Counted from the stretch's first letter, positions 26,265 through 34,624 are shown. The stretch: 64,000 nucleotides of DNA from Polaribacter sp. Q13 (GCF_016858305.2 NZ_CP074436.1:3244001-3308000); one strand, 5' to 3'. Notes: a model not told the origin generated them from the letters alone. Program-made: numbers and translations.

Positions 26265-26314
26265 TGTTAATCATCACCTAGAAATGAATAGATAGGTAAC
26301 TAAATTTATAAGTA

Positions 26315-27088
26315 ATGAAATTTGAAAATATTTTAGTTGAGAAAAAAGATAGTTTAGCTCAAATAACTATCAACAGACCAAAAAAATTAAATGCTCTAAA
26401 TAAAGCTACAATTGTTGAATTAAATGCAGCTTTTGAAGATTTAGAAGATGACGAAAATATAAGAGCAATTATTTTAACGGGTAGTGGAGAAAAAGCCTTT
26501 GTTGCAGGTGCGGATATTTCTGAATTTGCAGATTTTTCTGTAGATGAAGGAGCTAGATTATCTAAACTAGGGCATCATACTTTATTTGATTATGTAGATA
26601 ACTTATCTACTCCAGTAATTGCAGCTATTAATGGTTTTGCATTAGGAGGAGGTTTAGAGTTGGCAATGTCTTGTCATTTTAGAATAGCATCAGAGAATGC
26701 AAAAATGGGGCTTCCAGAAGTTTCTTTAGGTGTGATACCTGGTTATGGTGGTACGCAACGTTTGCCTCAATTAGTTGGTAAGGGTAAAGCAATGGAAATG
26801 ATTATGACTGCTGGTATGATTTCTGCTGAAGATGCATATAGATGTGGGTTGGTAAATCATGTTACTGCACAAGAAGAATTAATACCGTTAGCAGAAAAAA
26901 TTGCAAGTAAAATTACAAGAAATTCTTCTGTGGCAATTTCTGCAGCAATTAGAGCAATTAATGCTGGTTTTGAGGATGGAATAAATGGTTTTGATGTAGA
27001 AATAGATGAGTTTGGAGAATGTTTTGGTACTGATGATTTTGTTGAGGGTACTTCAGCTTTTTTGGATAAGAGAAAGCCAAATTTTTAA
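26315..27088 (+). CDS. Enoyl-CoA hydratase/crotonase family protein
   Basis: A 257-aa crotonase-fold enzyme. The oxyanion-hole segments AFVAGADISEFA and NGFALGGGLELAMSC are present, as are the catalytic-glutamate regions GLPEVSLGVIPGYGGTQRL. It probably hydrates 2-enoyl-CoA in fatty acid breakdown or short-chain acyl-CoA metabolism. No other beta-oxidation gene lies in the window, so the exact substrate is open. Confidence 0.9.
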   Translation: MKFENILVEKKDSLAQITINRPKKLNALNKATIVELNAAFEDLEDDENIRAIILTGSGEKAFVAGADISEFADFSVDEGARLSKLGHHTLFDYVDNLSTPVIAAINGFALGGGLELAMSCHFRIASENAKMGLPEVSLGVIPGYGGTQRLPQLVGKGKAMEMIMTAGMISAEDAYRCGLVNHVTAQEELIPLAEKIASKITRNSSVAISAAIRAINAGFEDGINGFDVEIDEFGECFGTDDFVEGTSAFLDKRKPNF

Positions 27089-27103
27089 ATTGGTTATAAA
27101 TAA

Positions 27104-27131
27104 AAAAGCGAGTCTAAATTAGACTCGCTTT
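27104..27131. terminator. Bidirectional terminator between crotonase and paralog 1
   Basis: AAAAGCGAGTCTAA / TTAGACTCGCTTT forms a strong stem. The AGCGAGTC core is the same one that follows every gene in the paralog array to the right. Confidence 0.8.
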
Positions 27132-27178
27132 AAACATCAAAGTATGGCAGTAGTTTGATGAAGAAATTTATGATTATT

Positions 27179-27763
27179 TTATATTCTAAAGTTTTTTACA
27201 TAAGACCTGTTATCAGTAAAAATTACAACTTTATACGCTCCTTTTTCAGCGTTAGATAATTTGTAAACTCTGTTTATAAGTTTATTACCTTCAACTTTTT
27301 CAGAAAGAATAACATGGTTGTCATAATATAAAGTTACTTTTAATGGTTCTTTGTTAAAAGCAATTTTAGAAATTAATACCAGATCTCCTTCTGTTCTAAT
27401 TACAGGTTTAAAAATTGTTTTGTTTTCTTCTTTTAAAAAGGTAACAAAGCCCTCTTTTACCTCAATTTTCTTAACAATAATTTCAAAGTCTTTGTCTAGT
27501 TCTGTAGTGTAAATTCCATCTTCTAAGTTTGTTAAATCGAATGTTTTAGAATAGGTTCCAGAACTTTGTATGACTTGTTTATATATTGTTAATCCATATT
27601 CATTTTTAATAGTTAAAGCATGGCCTTTTTTTACAGCTTTGTATTCAAATTTAACTCTTTTTACAGCTACTTCGTTAGTAGATTTTGTGTCGTTGTTTGC
27701 GTAACTAATCAATGTTCCAAACATTAATGTTACTAATAAGATTGTTTTAATTGTGGTTCTCAT
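27179..27763 (-). CDS. Secreted array paralog 1
   Basis: A 194-aa protein with a signal peptide (MRTTIKTILLVTLMFGTLISYA). The mature part has two beta-rich halves. The first (LTIKNEYGLTIYKQVI...FDLTNLEDGIYTTEL) and the second (LKVTLYYDNHVILSE...YKLSNAEKGAYKVVI) each recall the strand pattern of type A T9SS sorting domains, without cargo. I chose the ATG at 27763 because the -7 box at 27793-27800 lies downstream of the alternative start at 27826. Function is unknown. About half identical to paralogs 3-6 by eye. Confidence 0.8.
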   Translation of the reverse strand: MRTTIKTILLVTLMFGTLISYANNDTKSTNEVAVKRVKFEYKAVKKGHALTIKNEYGLTIYKQVIQSSGTYSKTFDLTNLEDGIYTTELDKDFEIIVKKIEVKEGFVTFLKEENKTIFKPVIRTEGDLVLISKIAFNKEPLKVTLYYDNHVILSEKVEGNKLINRVYKLSNAEKGAYKVVIFTDNRSYVKNFRI

Positions 27764-27792
27764 TTCTTTTGATTTAAAGATTAATAACACTA

Positions 27793-27837
27793 CAAAGATA
27801 TGTTGGAAGTTCAGTTCTAAAAACATCAGAATTGGTA
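27793..27837 (-). promoter_or_regulatory. Promoter and conserved upstream box of paralog 1
   Basis: On the minus strand TATCTTTG (27793-27800) is an exact -7 box. Just upstream lies a box that reads on the plus strand TAAAAACATCAGAATTGGTA (27818-27837), present with few changes in front of all six paralogs. Confidence 0.6.
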
Positions 27838-27963
27838 GGTTTGTGTCCTATTTTATCTATTATTAAAACATTAATTAAATGTTAAGGTAATTATGTATAT
27901 ATTTTGGTTAATTCCTTAAAATCTGTATGTTGAATGAAATAGAAAATGATTCTTTCATTAACA

Positions 27964-27993
27964 AAAAAACGAGTCCCAGGGGACTCGCTTTTA
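27964..27993 (-). terminator. Terminator of paralog 2
   Basis: The stem built on ACGAGTCCC / GGGACTCGCTT lies about 40 bases after the gene's stop. A second short palindrome (AAACTACTGC... on the minus strand) sits between them. Confidence 0.7.
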
Positions 27994-28032
27994 TCATCAA
28001 AATGGCAGTAGTTTGATGAGTTCAATAGTTTT

Positions 28033-28617
28033 TTAGATTGTAAATTCTTTTTCATACATTTTATTGTCTGAGTAAATAACAACCTTGTATGCTCCTTTTT
28101 CTGTGTTGGTTAATTTGTAAACTCTGTTTATAAGTTTATTCCCTTCAACTTTTTCAGAAAGAATAACGTGGTTGTCATAATATAAAATTACTTTTAATGG
28201 TTCTTTGTTAAAAGCAATTTTAGAAATTAAAACCAAATCTCCTTCCGTTCTAATTACTGGTTTAAAAATTGTTTCACTTTTTTCATTTAAGAAAGTAACA
28301 AAACCATCTTTAACTTCAATTTTGTCTACAATAATTTCAAAGTCTTTTTCAAGTTCCGTGGTGTATAAACCATCTTCTAAGTTTGTTAAATCGAATGTTT
28401 TAGAATAGGTTCCAGAACTTTGTATGACTTGTTTATATATTGTTAATCCATTTTCATTTTTAATAGTTAGAGCATGTCCTCTTTTTACAGACTTGTATTC
28501 AACTTTAACTCTTTTTGCAGCTACTGCATTAGTAGATTTCTTGTTGTCGTTTGCGTAACTAATTAATGTTCCAAACATTAATGTTACTACTAAAATTGTT
28601 TTCATTATTGTTCTCAT
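28033..28617 (-). CDS. Secreted array paralog 2
   Basis: A 194-aa protein with signal peptide MRTIMKTILVVTLMFGTLIS. It is close to paralog 1 throughout (for example LTIKNENGLTIYKQVIQSSG) and ends YKVVIYSDNKMYEKEFTI. The start at 28617 follows the -7 box at 28647-28654; the longer frame to 28683 begins upstream of that box and is not credible. Function is unknown; same two-part beta-rich layout. Confidence 0.8.
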   Translation of the reverse strand: MRTIMKTILVVTLMFGTLISYANDNKKSTNAVAAKRVKVEYKSVKRGHALTIKNENGLTIYKQVIQSSGTYSKTFDLTNLEDGLYTTELEKDFEIIVDKIEVKDGFVTFLNEKSETIFKPVIRTEGDLVLISKIAFNKEPLKVILYYDNHVILSEKVEGNKLINRVYKLTNTEKGAYKVVIYSDNKMYEKEFTI

Positions 28618-28646
28618 CTTTTCTTTTTTAAAGGTTAGTAACACCA

Positions 28647-28691
28647 CAAAGGTATGGTAGTAATTAAGTTCTAAAAACATCAAAATTGGTA
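28647..28691 (-). promoter_or_regulatory. Promoter and conserved box of paralog 2
   Basis: TACCTTTG on the minus strand (28647-28654) is an exact -7 box. The conserved upstream box lies at 28670-28691 (plus strand AAAAACATCAAAATTGGTA). Confidence 0.6.
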
Positions 28692-28799
28692 CAATTATAT
28701 GTTATATTATCACTATTGATTAGTGTTGGTTTATTATTTAGTTAAAATAGAATATAATAGTGGTAATTTTATTTATTTTAAAAAAAAGTGTTTTCAAAT

Positions 28800-28828
28800 A
28801 AAAAGCGAGTCCTTTTGGACTCGCTTTT
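28800..28828 (-). terminator. Terminator of paralog 3
   Basis: AAAAGCGAGTCC TTTT GGACTCGCTTTT, a 12-bp perfect stem, about 45 bases after the stop codon. Confidence 0.8.
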
Positions 28829-28874
28829 ACGATCAAACTATAGCAGTAGTTTAATCTAACAATTAACTAAATTT

Positions 28875-29465
28875 TTATATTGTAAAGTTGTTGGTATAAG
28901 TTCTGTCATCAGAATTAATAACTACAGTATAATTACCAACTTTTTTTTCTGATAATTTGTACACTCTTTTTAAAAGATCGTTACCAGATATGGTTTCAGA
29001 TAAAATCGTATTCCCTTTATAATAAATAACAACTTTTAAAGGCTCTTTGTTAAAAGCGATTTTAGAAACATATAATAAATGTCCTTCATTTCTGATGATT
29101 GGTTTAAATATTTTTTCATTCTTATTGTTTAAGAAAGTAACCAAACCGTTTTCAACATAAAATTGTTTAATTACAATTTCGAAGTCTTTATTTAACTCAG
29201 CAGAATAAATTCCGTTTTCTAAAGCAGAAAAATCAAATGTTCTAGAATAGTCTCCAGAATTTTGAATGTCATTATTATATACAGTTAAACCGTTGGCATT
29301 TTTAATGGTTAAAGTCTGACCTTTTTTTACATTAGCAAATTCAACCTTAACAGTTCTCTTAGCTTCTTTAGAGTTGGTATTATCTTTGTCCTTTGCGTTA
29401 GTTATTAATGTTCCGAACATTAAAGCAACTAATATTATTTTTTTAATTTTCATTTTATTTGTCAT
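28875..29465 (-). CDS. Secreted array paralog 3
   Basis: A 196-aa protein with signal peptide ending in LITNA, then a Lys-rich linker and two beta-rich halves. It is identical in protein sequence to paralog 5, which lies exactly 1,677 bases away. Two starts are possible (29465 and the internal ATG at 29453, giving MKIKKIILVALMFG); the -7 box at 29486-29493 allows both. No catalytic motif is seen; function is unknown. Confidence 0.8.
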   Translation of the reverse strand: MTNKMKIKKIILVALMFGTLITNAKDKDNTNSKEAKRTVKVEFANVKKGQTLTIKNANGLTVYNNDIQNSGDYSRTFDFSALENGIYSAELNKDFEIVIKQFYVENGLVTFLNNKNEKIFKPIIRNEGHLLYVSKIAFNKEPLKVVIYYKGNTILSETISGNDLLKRVYKLSEKKVGNYTVVINSDDRTYTNNFTI

Positions 29466-29485
29466 TTATATGATTAATAACACTA

Positions 29486-29530
29486 CAAAGGTATGGTGGT
29501 AATTAAGTTTTAAAAACATCAAAATTGGTA
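29486..29530 (-). promoter_or_regulatory. Promoter and conserved box of paralog 3
   Basis: TACCTTTG on the minus strand at 29486-29493; conserved box at 29509-29530, reading AAAAACATCAAAATTGGTA on the plus strand. Confidence 0.6.
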
Positions 29531-29637
29531 CAATTATGTGTTATATTATCACTATTGATTGATGTTAATTTATTGTTAAGTTAAAATAGCATATAATAGT
29601 GGTAATTTTATTTATTTTAAAAAAAAGTGTTTCAAAT

Positions 29638-29666
29638 AAAAAGCGAGTCCTTTTGGACTCGCTTTT
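29638..29666 (-). terminator. Terminator of paralog 4
   Basis: AAAGCGAGTCC TTTT GGACTCGCTTT stem, the same as the one after paralog 3. Confidence 0.8.
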
Positions 29667-29712
29667 ACCATTAAACTATAGCAGTAGTTTAACGAAACAA
29701 TTAACTAAATTT

Positions 29713-30303
29713 TTATATTGTAAATTCTTTAACGTAAGTTCTGTCATCAGAATTAATAACAACTTTATAGTTTCCAGATTTTTTTTCTGATAACTTATAA
29801 ATTCTTTTTAAGATATTTTCTCCTTGTATTGTGTTAGATAGAACTACTTCATTATTAAAATATATAACAACTTTTAAAGGTTCTTTGTTAAAAGCAATTT
29901 TAGAAACATATAACAAATTATTTTCAGTTCTAATTACTGGTTTAAATATTTTTTCATTCTTGTTATTTAAAAAAGTAACCAATCCGTTTTCAACGTAAAA
30001 TTGTTTAATAATAATTTCGAAGTCTTTATTTAACTCAGCAGAATAAATTCCGTTTTCTAAAGCAGAAAAATCAAATGTTCTAGAATAGTCTCCAGAATTT
30101 TGAATGTCATTATTATATACAGTTAAACCGTTGGCATTTTTAATGGTTAAAGTCTGACCTTTTTTTACATTATTAAATTCAACTTTAACAGTTCTCTTAG
30201 CTTCTTTAGAGTTGGTATTATCTTTGTCGTTTGCGTTAGTTATTAATGTTCCGAACATTAAAGCAACTAATATTATTTTCTTAATTTTCATTTTATTTGT
30301 CAT
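29713..30303 (-). CDS. Secreted array paralog 4
   Basis: A 196-aa paralog. The N-terminal two thirds match paralog 3 almost exactly, while the C-terminal third differs (VVLSNTIQGENILKRIYKL against TILSETISGNDLLKRVYKL). That uneven similarity suggests gene conversion between neighbours. It is identical to paralog 6 except for one residue near the N-terminus. Own promoter and terminator; function unknown. Confidence 0.8.
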   Translation of the reverse strand: MTNKMKIKKIILVALMFGTLITNANDKDNTNSKEAKRTVKVEFNNVKKGQTLTIKNANGLTVYNNDIQNSGDYSRTFDFSALENGIYSAELNKDFEIIIKQFYVENGLVTFLNNKNEKIFKPVIRTENNLLYVSKIAFNKEPLKVVIYFNNEVVLSNTIQGENILKRIYKLSEKKSGNYKVVINSDDRTYVKEFTI

Positions 30304-30323
30304 TTATATGATTAATAACACTA

Positions 30324-30368
30324 CAAAGGTATGGTGGTAATTAAGTTTTAAAAACATCAAAATTGGTA
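30324..30368 (-). promoter_or_regulatory. Promoter and conserved box of paralog 4
   Basis: TACCTTTG on the minus strand at 30324-30331; conserved box at 30347-30368. Confidence 0.6.
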
Positions 30369-30476
30369 TAATTATGTGTTATATTATCACTATTGATTTA
30401 TGTTAATTTATTGTTAAGTTAAAATAGTATATAATAGTGGTAATTTTATTTATTTTAAAAAAAAGTGTTTTCAAAT

Positions 30477-30505
30477 AAAAAGCGAGTCCTTTTGGACTCG
30501 CTTTT
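30477..30505 (-). terminator. Terminator of paralog 5
   Basis: Copy of the AAAAGCGAGTCC / GGACTCGCTTTT stem, offset by 1,677 from the one at 28800. Confidence 0.8.
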
Positions 30506-30551
30506 ACGATCAAACTATAGCAGTAGTTTAACCTAACAATTAACTAAATTT

Positions 30552-31142
30552 TTATATTGTAAAGTTGTTGGTATAAGTTCTGTCATCAGAATTAATAACT
30601 ACAGTATAATTACCAACTTTTTTTTCTGATAATTTGTACACTCTTTTTAAAAGATCGTTACCAGATATGGTTTCAGATAAAATCGTATTCCCTTTATAAT
30701 AAATAACAACTTTTAAAGGCTCTTTGTTAAAAGCGATTTTAGAAACATATAATAAATGTCCTTCATTTCTGATGATTGGTTTAAATATTTTTTCATTCTT
30801 ATTGTTTAAGAAAGTAACCAAACCGTTTTCAACATAAAATTGTTTAATTACAATTTCGAAGTCTTTATTTAACTCAGCAGAATAAATTCCGTTTTCTAAA
30901 GCAGAAAAATCAAATGTTCTAGAATAGTCTCCAGAATTTTGAATGTCATTATTATATACAGTTAAACCGTTGGCATTTTTAATGGTTAAAGTCTGACCTT
31001 TTTTTACATTAGCAAATTCAACCTTAACAGTTCTCTTAGCTTCTTTAGAGTTGGTATTATCTTTGTCCTTTGCGTTAGTTATTAATGTTCCGAACATTAA
31101 AGCAACTAATATTATTTTTTTAATTTTCATTTTATTTGTCAT
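30552..31142 (-). CDS. Secreted array paralog 5 (identical to paralog 3)
   Basis: The 196-aa protein is identical to paralog 3. Signal peptide, linker and two beta-rich halves are as described there. Because the DNA is also nearly identical, read mapping and expression studies cannot separate the two copies, and the copy number in the genome could be mis-assembled. Confidence 0.8.
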   Translation of the reverse strand: MTNKMKIKKIILVALMFGTLITNAKDKDNTNSKEAKRTVKVEFANVKKGQTLTIKNANGLTVYNNDIQNSGDYSRTFDFSALENGIYSAELNKDFEIVIKQFYVENGLVTFLNNKNEKIFKPIIRNEGHLLYVSKIAFNKEPLKVVIYYKGNTILSETISGNDLLKRVYKLSEKKVGNYTVVINSDDRTYTNNFTI

Positions 31143-31162
31143 TTATATGATTAATAACACTA

Positions 31163-31207
31163 CAAAGGTATGGTGGTAATTAAGTTTTAAAAACATCAAA
31201 ATTGGTA
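31163..31207 (-). promoter_or_regulatory. Promoter and conserved box of paralog 5
   Basis: TACCTTTG on the minus strand at 31163-31170; conserved box at 31186-31207. Confidence 0.6.
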
Positions 31208-31315
31208 CAATTATGTGTTATATTATCACTATTGATTGATGTTAATTTATTGTTAAGTTAAAATAGCATATAATAGTGGTAATTTTATTTATTTTAAAAA
31301 AAAGTGTTTCAAATA

Positions 31316-31343
31316 AAAAGCGAGTCCTTTTGGACTCGCTTTT
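31316..31343 (-). terminator. Terminator of paralog 6
   Basis: AAGCGAGTCC TTTT GGACTCGCTT stem, offset by 1,677 from the one at 29638. Confidence 0.8.
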
Positions 31344-31389
31344 ACCATTAAACTATAGCAGTAGTTTAACGAAACAATTAACTAAATTT

Positions 31390-31980
31390 TTATATTGTAA
31401 ATTCTTTAACGTAAGTTCTGTCATCAGAATTAATAACAACTTTATAGTTTCCAGATTTTTTTTCTGATAACTTATAAATTCTTTTTAAGATATTTTCTCC
31501 TTGTATTGTGTTAGATAGAACTACTTCATTATTAAAATATATAACAACTTTTAAAGGTTCTTTGTTAAAAGCAATTTTAGAAACATATAACAAATTATTT
31601 TCAGTTCTAATTACTGGTTTAAATATTTTTTCATTCTTGTTATTTAAAAAAGTAACCAATCCGTTTTCAACGTAAAATTGTTTAATAATAATTTCGAAGT
31701 CTTTATTTAACTCAGCAGAATAAATTCCGTTTTCTAAAGCAGAAAAATCAAATGTTCTAGAATAGTCTCCAGAATTTTGAATGTCATTATTATATACAGT
31801 TAAACCGTTGGCATTTTTAATGGTTAAAGTCTGACCTTTTTTTACATTATTAAATTCAACTTTAACAGTTCTCTTAGCTTCTTTAGAGTTGGTATTATCT
31901 TTGTCGTTTGCGTTAGTTATTAATGTTCCGAACATTAAAGCAACTAATATTATTTTCTTAATTTCCATTTTATTTGTCAT
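31390..31980 (-). CDS. Secreted array paralog 6 (one residue from paralog 4)
   Basis: The 196-aa protein differs from paralog 4 only at residue 6 (MTNKMEIKK against MTNKMKIKK). The Lys-to-Glu change lies in the positive n-region of the signal peptide. Its promoter differs too: the -7 box is TAATTTTG (minus strand, 32001-32008) rather than TACCTTTG. This is the promoter-proximal end of the array next to the AraC regulator. Confidence 0.8.
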   Translation of the reverse strand: MTNKMEIKKIILVALMFGTLITNANDKDNTNSKEAKRTVKVEFNNVKKGQTLTIKNANGLTVYNNDIQNSGDYSRTFDFSALENGIYSAELNKDFEIIIKQFYVENGLVTFLNNKNEKIFKPVIRTENNLLYVSKIAFNKEPLKVVIYFNNEVVLSNTIQGENILKRIYKLSEKKSGNYKVVINSDDRTYVKEFTI

Positions 31981-32000
31981 TTATATGATTAATAACACTG

Positions 32001-32045
32001 CAAAATTATGGCAGAAGTTTTAGTCTAAAAACATCAAAATTGGTA
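32001..32045 (-). promoter_or_regulatory. Promoter and conserved box of paralog 6
   Basis: TAATTTTG on the minus strand at 32001-32008; conserved box at 32024-32045 reading TAAAAACATCAAAATTGGTA on the plus strand. Confidence 0.6.
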
Positions 32046-32149
32046 AGTTTATATGCTAAATTATCTGTTATTTATATGTAAAAACAAAGTAAAGTTAATA
32101 TAGCGTATAATTTTGTTAATTTTATACACGTTTTTAGGGTTTAGTGTCG

Positions 32150-32157
32150 TAAATTTG
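32150..32157 (+). promoter_or_regulatory. -7 box of the AraC-family gene
   Basis: TAAATTTG is an exact TAnnTTTG match, 20 bases before the start codon. No clear -33 TTG was found. Confidence 0.5.
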
Positions 32158-32177
32158 CAGCTCAATAATACTATATT

Positions 32178-33047
32178 ATGAATGTGAAACCCACTTTAGA
32201 GAAAATTAGTCCAGATTTTGGAAGCTCAATACTTGTAAAAAAACATACAGAGTTTTTAAAGCAAATAAAGGCATTCTGGCATTTTCATCCAGAAATCGAA
32301 TTAGTTTATGTGAATAAAGGAAAGGGGAAAAGACATATTGGTAATCATTTATCTTACTTTAATAATAGTCAGTTATTATTAATAGGTTCTAATTTGCCAC
32401 ATAATGGTTTTACAGATAGGCTAACCACTAACGGATCTGAAACATTAGTACAGTTTAAACCAGATTTTTTAGGAGAAGATTTTTTTGAAGTACCAGAAAT
32501 GAAACCGATTAGTATTTTGTTTGAAAAAGCAAAAAAAGGAATTCTTTTTGGTGTAAAAACAAAACAAAAACTAGGTCCAAGGATAGAGAGGTTATCAGAA
32601 AAAAAAGGATTCAAACAAATTTTAATTTTGTTAGAAATATTACATACTCTTTCTAAGTCTGAAGATTATGTTCTATTAAATGCAGATGGTTTTGCATTTG
32701 AAACACAACCACAAGACAGTAGTAAAATAGATGTTATCTTTAAACATATAAACGAGAATTTTAATCAACACATTAGTTTAGATGAAATTTCTGACCTAGT
32801 TAGTATGACGGTTCCTGCGTTTTGTAGATTTTTTAAGAAAACAACCGGTAAAACGTTTACAAAATTGGTAAATGAATACCGAGTTGTACATGCAACTAAA
32901 TTACTATCAGAAAGTCAGACAAGTATAACAGATATTTGTTTTGAATGTGGTTTTAATAACTTTTCTCACTTTAATAAATTGTTTAAAGAATTTACAGGTA
33001 AATCAGCATCAAAATATAGAAGTGAAATGATTAGTTTGGTGCAATAA
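32178..33047 (+). CDS. AraC-family transcriptional regulator with cupin N-terminus
   Basis: A 289-aa regulator. The N-terminal cupin-like sensor domain includes FWHFHPEIELVYVNKGKGKRHIG; the C-terminal AraC domain has two helix-turn-helix motifs (ISLDEISDLVSMTVPAFCRF and ITDICFECGFNNFSHFNKLF). Such proteins often bind a sugar or small ligand. It is divergent from the paralog array with about 200 bases between, so it is a candidate regulator of the array. Confidence 0.9.
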   Translation: MNVKPTLEKISPDFGSSILVKKHTEFLKQIKAFWHFHPEIELVYVNKGKGKRHIGNHLSYFNNSQLLLIGSNLPHNGFTDRLTTNGSETLVQFKPDFLGEDFFEVPEMKPISILFEKAKKGILFGVKTKQKLGPRIERLSEKKGFKQILILLEILHTLSKSEDYVLLNADGFAFETQPQDSSKIDVIFKHINENFNQHISLDEISDLVSMTVPAFCRFFKKTTGKTFTKLVNEYRVVHATKLLSESQTSITDICFECGFNNFSHFNKLFKEFTGKSASKYRSEMISLVQ

Positions 33048-33054
33048 GAAAAAT

Positions 33055-33714
33055 TTATTTACTACCGTTCCATTCATCATCAAATTGCTTTAAAAACGTT
33101 TCCATAAAAGAATGTCTATCTGCAGCGATTCGTTGGCCAGAAGAAGTGTTCATTTTATCTTTCAATAAAAGTAATTTTTCATAGAAATGATTAATGGTTG
33201 GTGCAGAAGAATTTTTATACTCTTCTTTTGTCATGTTTAAATTAGGTGCAATTTCCGGATCATAAAGTGGTCTGTTTTTAAAGCCACCATAATTAAAACA
33301 ACGTGCAATACCTATTGCTCCAATAGCGTCTAATCTATCTGCGTCTTGCACAACTTCTAACTCCTTAGAAGTAAATTTCTTACCCGTTTTATCAAAAGAA
33401 TTCTTAAAAGAAATATGTTTTATAATATTAATAACATGGTTAATAATTTCTTTATCTACCTGTTGTTGTTCTAGAAATTCAGTGGCTATTTTTGGTCCAA
33501 CAGTTTCATCACCATTATAAAACTTAGGATCGGAAATATCGTGTAATAAAGCACCTAAAGAAACCACAAAAGCATCTACATTTTCATCTTTAGAAATTAA
33601 AACAGCATTTTTATATACGCGTTCTATATGAAACCAATCGTGTCCGCCTTCGGCATTTTTTAATTCCTTTTTTGCAAATTGAATGGTATTCTTAATAATA
33701 TTGTGTTTATCCAT
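33055..33714 (-). CDS. HD-domain phosphohydrolase
   Basis: A 219-aa metal-dependent hydrolase of the HD superfamily (YedJ-like). The metal ligands are visible as GHDWFHIERV, LGALLHDISD (the HD pair) and VQDADRLDAIGAIG. Related proteins hydrolyse nucleotides or other phosphomonoesters; the substrate here is not known. It is convergent with the AraC gene, 7 bases apart, with no obvious terminator. Confidence 0.88.
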   Translation of the reverse strand: MDKHNIIKNTIQFAKKELKNAEGGHDWFHIERVYKNAVLISKDENVDAFVVSLGALLHDISDPKFYNGDETVGPKIATEFLEQQQVDKEIINHVINIIKHISFKNSFDKTGKKFTSKELEVVQDADRLDAIGAIGIARCFNYGGFKNRPLYDPEIAPNLNMTKEEYKNSSAPTINHFYEKLLLLKDKMNTSSGQRIAADRHSFMETFLKQFDDEWNGSK

Positions 33715-33769
33715 TCATCAAAAATATTAAAAATGATTTAGTTGGTGGTTTAGTTAGTCATTAAAAATG

Positions 33770-34612
33770 TTATTTTATGTAAATTGCCATTACCGGTATG
33801 TCTATATGATTTATTAAATCTTCTGCCAAACTAAAGGTAAATAAGCGTTGGTATAAATTACGTTCTTGATTTATTAGGCAAACAATATCTATTTTATTGT
33901 CTTTGCAATACGTTGTAAGTGATTTTTTTAAATTTATAGAATCTATAGAAATAAATTGTGTTTTGTTATAATTTACATTTATGTTTCCTTTAAATTTATC
34001 CATTAGCGGAGTAATTGATTCTCCATGGGCTAAATCAAAATGAACAACATGTAAATTGGCTTTAAATTCTTTTGCAATTTTGGTGAGTTTTTCTAATGGA
34101 ATAATTTCTTCGTCTCTATAGTCTACTAAAAACATAATATCATTCAATTCTCCGTCAAATTTTGCTCTAGAAGGAACGGCAATAACGGGTTTGTCTAGTT
34201 CTTCTAAGATTTTAATGGTATCTGTTTCCATAAAAATGTTAAACAGACTGCTATTTCCGGTATTTTGTGTTCCCATTATAATAATCTCTATTTTATCATC
34301 TCTTTTGGCAACATATTTAAACAAAGAGTTTACAAAGACACCTTGGTCTACAATGTATTTTACTTTTAAATTACCTTTTTTACTTGCTTTAATTAGTTTT
34401 TCAAAAGGCGGAAATTTATCTTTCTTGTTTCTAAAGTTATCAATATCAATTTTATCATAAATGGTTTGTGTTTTTTCATCAACTAAAACATCTTCATGGT
34501 AAGAGTGATATACGATTAAAGTAGCTTCTAATTTTTGGGCATATGCCATTGCGTATGCAAATGCGTTTAAAGAATTTTCTGAAAAGTCTGTAGGAAATAA
34601 AATATTTTTCAT
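33770..34612 (-). CDS. Universal stress protein (tandem Usp)
   Basis: A 280-aa cytoplasmic protein with two Usp modules. The N-terminal MKNILFPTDFSENSLNAFAYA is the classic Usp start; MGTQNTGNSS near residue 118 replaces the G-x2-G-x9-GS nucleotide loop only partly. The second module (residues about 155-280) lacks the ATP loop. It is the last gene of an operon with the porin and permease upstream (12-base gap). Confidence 0.88.
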   Translation of the reverse strand: MKNILFPTDFSENSLNAFAYAMAYAQKLEATLIVYHSYHEDVLVDEKTQTIYDKIDIDNFRNKKDKFPPFEKLIKASKKGNLKVKYIVDQGVFVNSLFKYVAKRDDKIEIIIMGTQNTGNSSLFNIFMETDTIKILEELDKPVIAVPSRAKFDGELNDIMFLVDYRDEEIIPLEKLTKIAKEFKANLHVVHFDLAHGESITPLMDKFKGNINVNYNKTQFISIDSINLKKSLTTYCKDNKIDIVCLINQERNLYQRLFTFSLAEDLINHIDIPVMAIYIK

Positions 34613-34624
34613 GCTAGTAGGTGT

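Larger units (their letters stand above)
28752..32002. repeat. Tandem duplication of a 1,677-bp two-gene unit
   Basis: The stretch of about 28,752-30,325 recurs at about 30,429-32,002 with an offset of exactly 1,677 bases, including both genes, promoters and terminators. By eye I found only two differences in the compared coding and intergenic parts: T28855/C30532 and T30288/C31965. Outside these limits the flanks diverge. Confidence 0.9.

Noticed and set aside
27827-28683. Longer N-termini for array paralogs 1 and 2 (starts at 27826 and 28683)
   Set aside because: These starts lie upstream of the exact -7 boxes, and the shorter products begin with a proper signal peptide.
29599-29790. Small plus-strand frame repeated at 31276-31467
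   Set aside because: It overlaps the terminator and 3' end of the array genes in antisense and recurs only because the 1,677-bp unit is duplicated.
28752-32002. Regularly spaced repeats that could suggest a CRISPR array or an insertion sequence
   Set aside because: The units contain full genes of about 590 bases, there are no short spacers, no transposase and no terminal inverted repeats; it is a gene duplication array.
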